64,000 bases of DNA from Xenopus tropicalis (taxonomy: Eukaryota > Chordata > Amphibia > Anura > Pipidae). Under the pieces are notes generated by a model. The model did not search any database. It had not been told where the DNA came from and saw nothing but the letters and a program-made list of their open reading frames with translations. The DNA is taken from assembly GCF_000004195.4 (NCBI RefSeq), contig NC_030679.2:148353040-148417039 (forward strand), in the 5' to 3' direction. Below, in pieces: positions 57,739-64,000 of the stretch (within the stretch, counting starts at the first letter, position 1; the number at the start of each line of letters is the position of its first letter). The position numbers were made by a program, and so were the translations under genes.

Positions 57739-60700
57739 TCATCCTGGTTTTCTCTGTTTTATGAGATTGACTAGCTTTTGGCAGTTCTCCAGCTTGAGGC
57801 TTTCCGCCTTCTCTCTTAGTCTCTCATCTCTGTACAGTCTGGCCAGATTGGTCAAGTCCGACTTCTGCTGCTTCTCCTTCCAGCATTCGGCCTGCGCGTG
57901 CTCCACGTACTCTTTCTCCACCGTCCTTTCCAGCTCCTCAAGGGCTTTGCCTTGGTAACGGCTTCCGAAATCCTGCCGGACAAAGTAGATTATGCCTAGG
58001 GTCTGCGTTTCCCTTGAGACGGTCAGGCCTGAGGAAGACCGAGGGTGCAGGCTGTAGCCTGGGGTGGTAGCGGTCAGCTGGGCCACCACAGAGATCACCA
58101 CCAAGAGAAGAACTGGCAGAACTTGGATGAATGCAGAATAAGCGTTCTTTTGGCGCGCAGCATTGGAGTCATCTTCTTCCTGTCTCCGAGTCCATCTTGC
58201 TTCTTGCCGTCCTAATTCTTCTCTCCACCTTGACCTTCTGTTGTCCTGTGCTTTTGCATCCCGCCACTTCGGCCTTCCCTTTCCTCCATCGTTTCTCTTT
58301 TCCTCGTTCACTTTAGATTGCCTCCCATCTTGCTTCGCATTTTTGCTCCATCTTCCCTTTCCACTTTCAGGCTTTTTTTCCCTTTCCCACCATTTTGGCA
58401 TGGGTCCTCCACCTTGCCTCTCCTCGCTCCATTTCCTTTCTCTCCCACGATCTTGTCTCGTGTCCTCTCCCTGCCGCCATTGCTGCCGGCCATCTTCCTC
58501 CTCCTCTTCCTCCCACCTTTGCCCCCTGTCTCCCTGCCGCCTGTTTGTAGACCTGGGCTGCTGATATTGCTGGCTGAAGGCGTACCCTGGGAAGTGGCCC
58601 TTGAAAAACAGGTCAAAGAGGTCCTCTGTGGTGAGGTCTGGCTGGGACACCACTCGCGCCTTGGCTTGGGCATCGTCGTAGCTCTTCCTCTGCGCTGGGT
58701 CGCTCAGGACAGAGAAGGCTTTCCCAATGGCCTGGAGAATCAATAGGGACAATGATTAAACCAAAAGCATCAGATACAAACACAAGTCCCTCTCCAGATA
58801 TCTGCTAAAACCCTCTACTAGATGTATCCTATTAAGAATGTTCCTTGGCCACGAGGACCTTGTGCCATGTGAGCGGCCCACTCGCGCCTCTGCCAGGACC
58901 TTAATAAGCTCTGATCATTGCACGGCGTGTACCTTCCGCACCTTTAGCTGCCAGAAGTGACACGGAGAGGAACAGCTGTGGCCCGGCAGAGACAGTCTGA
59001 CCTTTGAGGGAACTGCAGAGAGTCAATTTCCAAAATGATGCAAGGTCAGTGTATTCCTGCTCAGTAGGGATCATCCTCCGTTCCCTGATACACTCGCGGC
59101 GGGGCTGCTAAATTGCTGCCTGGCGCCTTATGAATTAGAGAAGTGTTAGTAAGCAGCTGGGGGTGCCAGTGAGTACCTGAACCTTAGAGCAGGGAGCCCC
59201 AACCTTTCTCGCTTGTGAGCCACGGTCAAATGTAGAAAGACTTGGGGAGCCACACAAGCACCATAAAAGTTCATGGAGGTGCCAAATAAGGACCATGATT
59301 TGCTCTTTGATAGCCTCTATGTAGACTATCTGTAGCCTCTATAGCAGTGATCCCCAACCAGTTTCTCCCCAACCCCTTGGATGTTGCTCCCAGTGGCCTC
59401 ATTGAATTTTGAATTTTTGGCTTGGAGGCAAGTTTTGGTTGCATAGAACCCAGTGTAAAGCCAAACAGAGCCTTCTGTAGGCTTCCAGTCCAGATAGGGG
59501 CTACCAAATAGCTAATTATAGCTCCTCATGGGTATAAAAGGTTAGGGATCCCTATTCTATAGACTATCTGTAGTCTCTATGTAGACTATCTGTAGCCTCT
59601 ATACAGTGATGTATGTATGTATGTATGTATAAATAAGGACCATGATTTGCTCTTTGGTAGCCTCTATGTAGACTATCTGTAGCCTCTATAGCAGTGATCC
59701 CCAACCCCTTGGATGTTGCTCCCAGTGGCCTCAGAGTAGGTGCCAATTTTTGAATTTCTGGCTTGGAGGCTAGTTTTGGAGGCATAAAACCCAGTGTAGA
59801 GCCAAACAGAGCCTTCTGTAGGCTTCCAGTCCAGATAGGGGCTACCAAATACCCAATTATAGCTCCTCAGGGGTATAAAAGGATGGGGATCCCTGCTCTA
59901 TAGACTATCTGTAGCCTCTATGTAGACTATCAGCTTACTCAGGAGGCTCTGTTTGGTAGTACATCTTGTTTTTATTCAACAAAGCCAGGAATTCAAAAAT
60001 AAGCCCCTGCTTTGGGGGAACTGGGAGCAACATCCAAGGGGTTGGTGAACAACATGTTGCTTGCGAGCTACTGGTTGGGGGGGGTCACTGCCTTATAGGG
60101 TTGAGCATATCAGTGGAGGCCACAAAGCCAAAGCCTGGTATGGATCAGACCAACCAACCCGTAGCATGTTGTTCAACTTGGTAGCCCCAGAGGAAGGCCC
60201 AGTAGCCATTGTTCTGTTCATCCAGGATGAGGGAAGGGAGAGGGACCTGTAGCTCCTGGTACTTCTACATCTGCCAATGCCCCTGTCACATGACAAGCAG
60301 GGCAAGATGAAATGTTCAGACTACGCAACTGTCATACACAACTGCCAATGGAACTGCTCCCCCCTCCTAGGTGTCAAAGATGCCCAAACTGCCCAACCAC
60401 ATCTGAACATGCATGGCTACCACTACTATGATTATTTAGGGGTAAGAGCATTAAGCAAAAGCTGGGAACCAAGCAACCAAGCAGTTTAACTCCAGACTAA
60501 AGGGGAACTTGACTATAAAAAGTCCACCAGAATAGAGTATTTCTCACCTTAACATTTTCTCCTGGCTGCAAACAACATACTCATGCTGACAGTCACTGGC
60601 AGAGTCCTCACTGCTCTTATTGGCTGATTCCATCACGTGTCAGCAGTATGCAGTGCCCACAGCATGGTTGGGTTGTTTGCAGCAGGGAAAAGGCTAGGTT

Positions 60701-61786
60701 GAGGAAGCATCACTCATAAACCATTTATATCTCCAAAACTATCGGGAAAAACATAAAAACCAGTTGGAGAAAAAAATTGTAATCCACGTCCACTACAATC
60801 TGGGTAGAAATTTATATTACTTCCCCTTTAATAAGAGAGAATACCAGGCTAATCCTAGAAGGCAAGATACCAGATTGGCTGGATGTACCACCATCTACAT
60901 CATATTAAAGGTTCCTACATAATGTACAAGTTCTGGTTATTTCCCCAACCCATCGCATAGGGTTCCCGATTCACCCAATTTTGGGTCTGGGTGCTCTATA
61001 ACCCCTGGGTTGGGGGTGGGGTCATTAGGTATTGGGGTACAGCTGGGGCGGATCAGGGAAATGACCATGCCCATCTCATTCTACTTGTCGACAGGGTCTA
61101 CTTCCCAGGTGATTTGTGAAGTAATATTTGGGGGTTAAGGCTCTGCTATTGTTCTAGAATGGGGGCCCCATCGTTAGTGACGGTGGCCCTATGTGCCATG
61201 CAGCTCAAATGGACTAAATGGATAGTGTGAGTACCTAAGTATTGTGAAATACCCTCATACATACCCTCCATATACATGTTCCTCAATGTACATGCAACCC
61301 TACAGCCTCAGCTTCCCTGGTACTCACCTTGAAGGTCTCAGTAGCCCCCGGGGAGCTGTTCTTGTCAGGGTGGTACCTCAGGGCCAGTTTGAGGTAAGCC
61401 TTCCTCACCGTCTCCTCGTTGGCATCCTTGCTGACTCCTAGCAGAGAGTAGTAGTCATCTTCCTCCTCCTTTCTAGAATTCAGCCTCTCTTCTTCCTCTG
61501 CCTCTTCTTCTTCTTCCTCCTCCCAGGTTGGCTCGTCGCCGAAGCCAAAGTCATAGTGGTGGCCGCCCCAGTAATCCCTTTGTTCAAAATGGGGGTATCT
61601 CGGTTCGGAATGGCCATTTTGCGTCCGAAACCAAGCCTCGCGGATGCCGCTGATCAGCCGGGCAGCGGTTCGCGTTGGGTAGATGCTCTGCGCCTGGCTG
61701 AGATAGTTGAGAGCTTCTCTACTCTTCCCAAACAGGAGACACTCTCGGGCAATCTGGATGAGTTTTTCTGCCCGGTGTCGGTCCAT
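57739..61786 (-). CDS. DNAJB12/DNAJB14-type membrane J-protein, two coding exons
   Basis: Exons 61786-61328 and 58731-57739 join in phase 0 (TTCAAG|GTGAGT donor; ATTCTCCAG acceptor), giving 483 aa. N-terminal helical repeat region (residues 1-50: [20 protein letters not shown]) as in DNAJB12; acidic run of Glu at 89-100; J domain about 110-173 with HPD at 139-141 split by the intron after TFK153; long Arg/Trp/Glu-rich low-complexity linker at about 210-345; transmembrane segment about 353-372 ([17 protein letters not shown]); C-terminal DUF1977 with CWKEKQQK. The family sits in the ER membrane, J domain facing the cytosol, and recruits Hsp70 for membrane-protein quality control. The linker differs from the Gly/Phe-rich linker of DNAJB12, and the whole is longer than human DNAJB12 or DNAJC18, so exact orthology is unclear. 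Confidence 0.9.
58800..61327. other. Intron of the J-protein gene with MITE copies
   Basis: 59190-59550, 59640-59900 and 59940-60090 are pieces of the CCAACC/GTTGGGGATCA MITE; the first two overlap in content (AGCAGTGATCCCCAACC, CTTCTGTAGGCTTCCAGTCC) and look duplicated with short linking repeats of TATAGACTATCTGTAGCCTC. The rest of the intron has no feature I recognise. Confidence 0.65.
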
Positions 61787-62640
61787 CCTTGTCCCCGAGG
61801 AACGGACGGGCTGAGCTGGGCTTGAGAGACGCTAAGAGTTTGGACCAAAGGGGAGTCTGTAGTGTTGAAGCCCATGTACGAAGGTCCATCAACTCCAGTC
61901 TTGGTGGGATCTAGATGAGATTCACCCAATCTTTTAGTTTGATGGAAGCGTTGGACATGAACTCAGACAGTGAATAGAACATGGCATTTCCCATAGTAAT
62001 AGCTCATAACTCAGTAGCCCAATAAGCCAACAGTCCAGAGGTCCCTTTTGTAGGGAAAATGGGTCAAAGTCTTACGTTCTATTTCCAGCCGTCCGATTTT
62101 CCATCCACCGCCGTGCAACCAGAATTCATACCGTGAACATAGGATAATATAGTAGCCACATTGCTGAATCCGGTAGTCACGGTATCGGGACCTTCAGAGC
62201 CAGATGCAGCAGCCATTTCAGGAGGCCACTAGCCCCGGCCAGTGTTACGTGGTATCCTGATCCACGTGTGCAGTCGGAATGCCCAGTGCGGTAGCCAGAG
62301 AGTTGGAATCAGTAGCCCGACCGCAGGATGAATGCAGATTTCAGTAGCCGTGCTGGGCAGGACAATGGATGGGCTAATCCCCGCAGCTCCCAGCTATGGG
62401 CTAGCAAGCAATTCTGTATCCCAGTAGCCTTTTCTGCTAGTCACAGCCAAGGCACTCAGCCTTCCTCCCCATTGTATCGAGTGTCAGTTCTCTCCTTACG
62501 CCTCCCAGCCCCCACCCGCCATAAAAAGCCAGCTCAGGGAATGCCTGACCCCGGAGGCGACAGACAGCAGCAGCTGATTCCCTGCCACTTCCTCCCAGGC
62601 CTGAGGCATGCTGGGAAATGTAGTTCGTGCAGCAGATAGA
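61787..62640 (-). promoter_or_regulatory. Upstream region of the J-protein gene with ZNF143 motif
   Basis: GAGGCATGCTGGGAAATGTA at 62602-62621 continues GTTCG and matches the long ZNF143/STAF motif. The surrounding 95 bp (GACAGACAGCAGCAGCTGAT, TCCCTGCCACTTCCTCCCAG) recurs at about 63880-63965. The 5' UTR between this and ATG 61786 may contain further noncoding exons; none is clear. ATG context is AGGATGG. Confidence 0.5.
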
Positions 62641-62649
62641 GCTTTCTGG

Positions 62650-63870
62650 GGCAGGACTAATGGGAATGTGATAGGGACCTTAGATTGTAAGCCCACTGGG
62701 GCAGGGACTGATGGGAATGTGATAGGGACCTTAGATTGTAAGCTCACTGGGGCAGGGACAGATGGGAATGGGATAGGGACCTTAGATTGTAAGCTCACTG
62801 GGGCAGGGACTGATGGGAATGGGATAGGGACCTTAGATTGTAAGCTCACTGGGGCAGGGACTAATGGGAATGTGATAGGGACCTTAGATTGTAAGCCCAC
62901 TGGGGCAGGGACTGATGGGAATGTGATAGGGACCTTAGATTGTAAGCTCACTGGGGCAGGGACAGATGGGAATAGGATAGGGACCTTAGATTGTAAGCTC
63001 ACTGGGGCAGGGACTGATGGGAATGGGATAGGGACCTTAGATTGTAAGCTCACTGGGACAGGGACTGATGGGAATGTGATAGGGACCTTAGATTGTAAGC
63101 TCATGGGGCAGGGACTGATGGGAATGTGATAGGGACCTTATATTGTAAGCTCACTTGGGCAGGGGCTGATGGGAATGGGATAGGGACCTTAGATTGTAAG
63201 CTCACTGGGGCAGGGGCTGATGGGAATGGGATAGGGACCTTAGATTGTAAGCTCACTGGGGCAGGGGCTGATGGGAATGTGATAGGGACCTTAGATTGTA
63301 AGCTCACTGGGGCAGGGGCTGATGGGAATAGGATAGGGACCTTAGATTGTAAGCTCACTGGGGCAGGGGCTGATGGGAATGGGATAGGGACCTTAGATTG
63401 TAAGCTCACTGGGGCAGGGACTGATGGGAATGGGATAGGGGCCTTAGATTGTAAGCTCACTGGGGCAGGGGCTGATGGGAATGGGATAGGGGCCTTAGAT
63501 TGTAAGCTCACTGGGGCAGGGACTGATGGGAATGGGATAGGGGCCTTAGATTGTAAGCTCACTGGGGCAGGGACTGATGGGAATGGGATAGGGACCTTAG
63601 ATTGTAAGCTCACTGGGGCAGGGGCTGATGGGAATGGGATAGGGGCCTTAGATTGTAAGCTCACTGGGGCAGGGGCTGATGGGAATGGGATAGGGACCTT
63701 AGATTGTAAGCTCACTGGGGCAGGGACTGATGGGAATGGGATAGGGACCTCACTGGGGCAGGGGCTGATGGGAATGTGATAGGGACCTTAGATTGTAAGC
63801 TCACTGGGGCAGGGGCTGATGGGAATGGGATAGGGACCTTAGATTGTAAGCTCACTGGGGCAGGGACTGA
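62650..63870. repeat. 51-bp minisatellite
   Basis: About 23 copies of a 51-bp unit (GATAGGGACCTTAGATTGTA, AGCTCACTGGGGCAGGGACT, GATGGGAAT). Because 51 is a multiple of three, long frames open on both strands (202-217 aa); they are not genes. The array lies between two copies of the ZNF143-motif segment. Confidence 0.95.
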
Positions 63871-64000
63871 CCCTGGAGGTGCCAGACAGCAGCAGCTGAT
63901 TCCCTGCCACTTCCTCCAAGGCCTGAGGCATGCTGGGAAATGTAGTCCTTGCAGCAGATGGAGAAACCAGATGGAAATGACCGGCTGAATTGGAATAAAG
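63871..64000. promoter_or_regulatory. Duplicated ZNF143-motif segment
   Basis: GACAGCAGCAGCTGATTCCC, CTGCCACTTCCTCCAAGGCC and GAGGCATGCTGGGAAATGTA (about 63924-63943) repeat the segment at 62550-62640 with a few differences. It is on the far side of the 51-bp array, at the window's right edge. Confidence 0.6.

Noticed and set aside
62496..63779. Frames of 173-217 aa on both strands (SLQSKVPIPFPS, GTLDCKLTGAG)
   Set aside because: 51-bp array, a multiple of three, giving open frames on both strands.

Overview
The window looks like nuclear DNA of a clawed frog (Xenopus; species not resolved). It has amphibian-type olfactory receptors in tandem, vertebrate genes with GT-AG introns, Xenopus-type dispersed repeats (a TTAA-type MITE, 'CCAACC...GTTGGGGATCACT' elements, CR1-like LINE, Penelope-like and Tc1 fragments), and many minisatellites, by my summed spans roughly 19-20 kb of the 64 kb. 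There is no bacterial signature: no operons, ribosome-binding sites or CRISPR.

Region 1 (1-27.7 kb) is a one-orientation olfactory receptor (OR) cluster on the + strand. Five receptors are intact (2045, 7103, 10764, 16006, 19151). A sixth (25.5-26.6 kb) has an open frame but its homologous ATG is TTG. One pseudogene (4119) is cut short at its 3' side by a CR1-like LINE and has a 450-bp palindromic element just upstream. Each of the six open receptors is preceded by a copy of a conserved block with a TTTATAAAC-like TATA motif, which I read as promoter plus 5' leader. Between the genes lie a Penelope-like element nested in a Tc1 relic with a 15-bp target duplication, a broken SGNH-hydrolase-like retroelement ORF, a hAT-like MITE carrying its own internal minisatellite, and amplified pieces of the OR duplication unit.

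Region 2 (27.7-36.3 kb) holds a two-exon gene (30087-34795, 429 aa). Its two exons encode two copies of one domain; the intron is mostly a 50-bp minisatellite. Degenerate relics of its 5' end (about 21.4-21.8 kb) and perhaps of its second exon (about 35.9 kb) are visible.

Region 3 (36.6-45 kb) is G-rich minisatellite around a small gene I assembled from splice signals (coding exons 41049-41133 and 42912-43099, 90 aa), basic at the N terminus and proline/serine-rich, with a probable upstream noncoding exon ending at 38292.

Region 4 (45-64 kb, minus-strand genes) contains psmb6 (six coding exons, 48104-54562), the beta1 catalytic subunit of the 20S proteasome. Four of its five introns are filled by unrelated minisatellites and its upstream region carries a 51-bp tandem array of YY1-like motifs. 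Next is a DNAJB12/B14-type ER-membrane J-protein gene (57739-61786) with an unusually long Arg/Trp/Glu-rich linker. Upstream of it a ZNF143-type promoter motif is duplicated on both sides of a 51-bp minisatellite. The OR cluster serves odour detection; the remaining genes are unrelated housekeeping or unknown-function neighbours.
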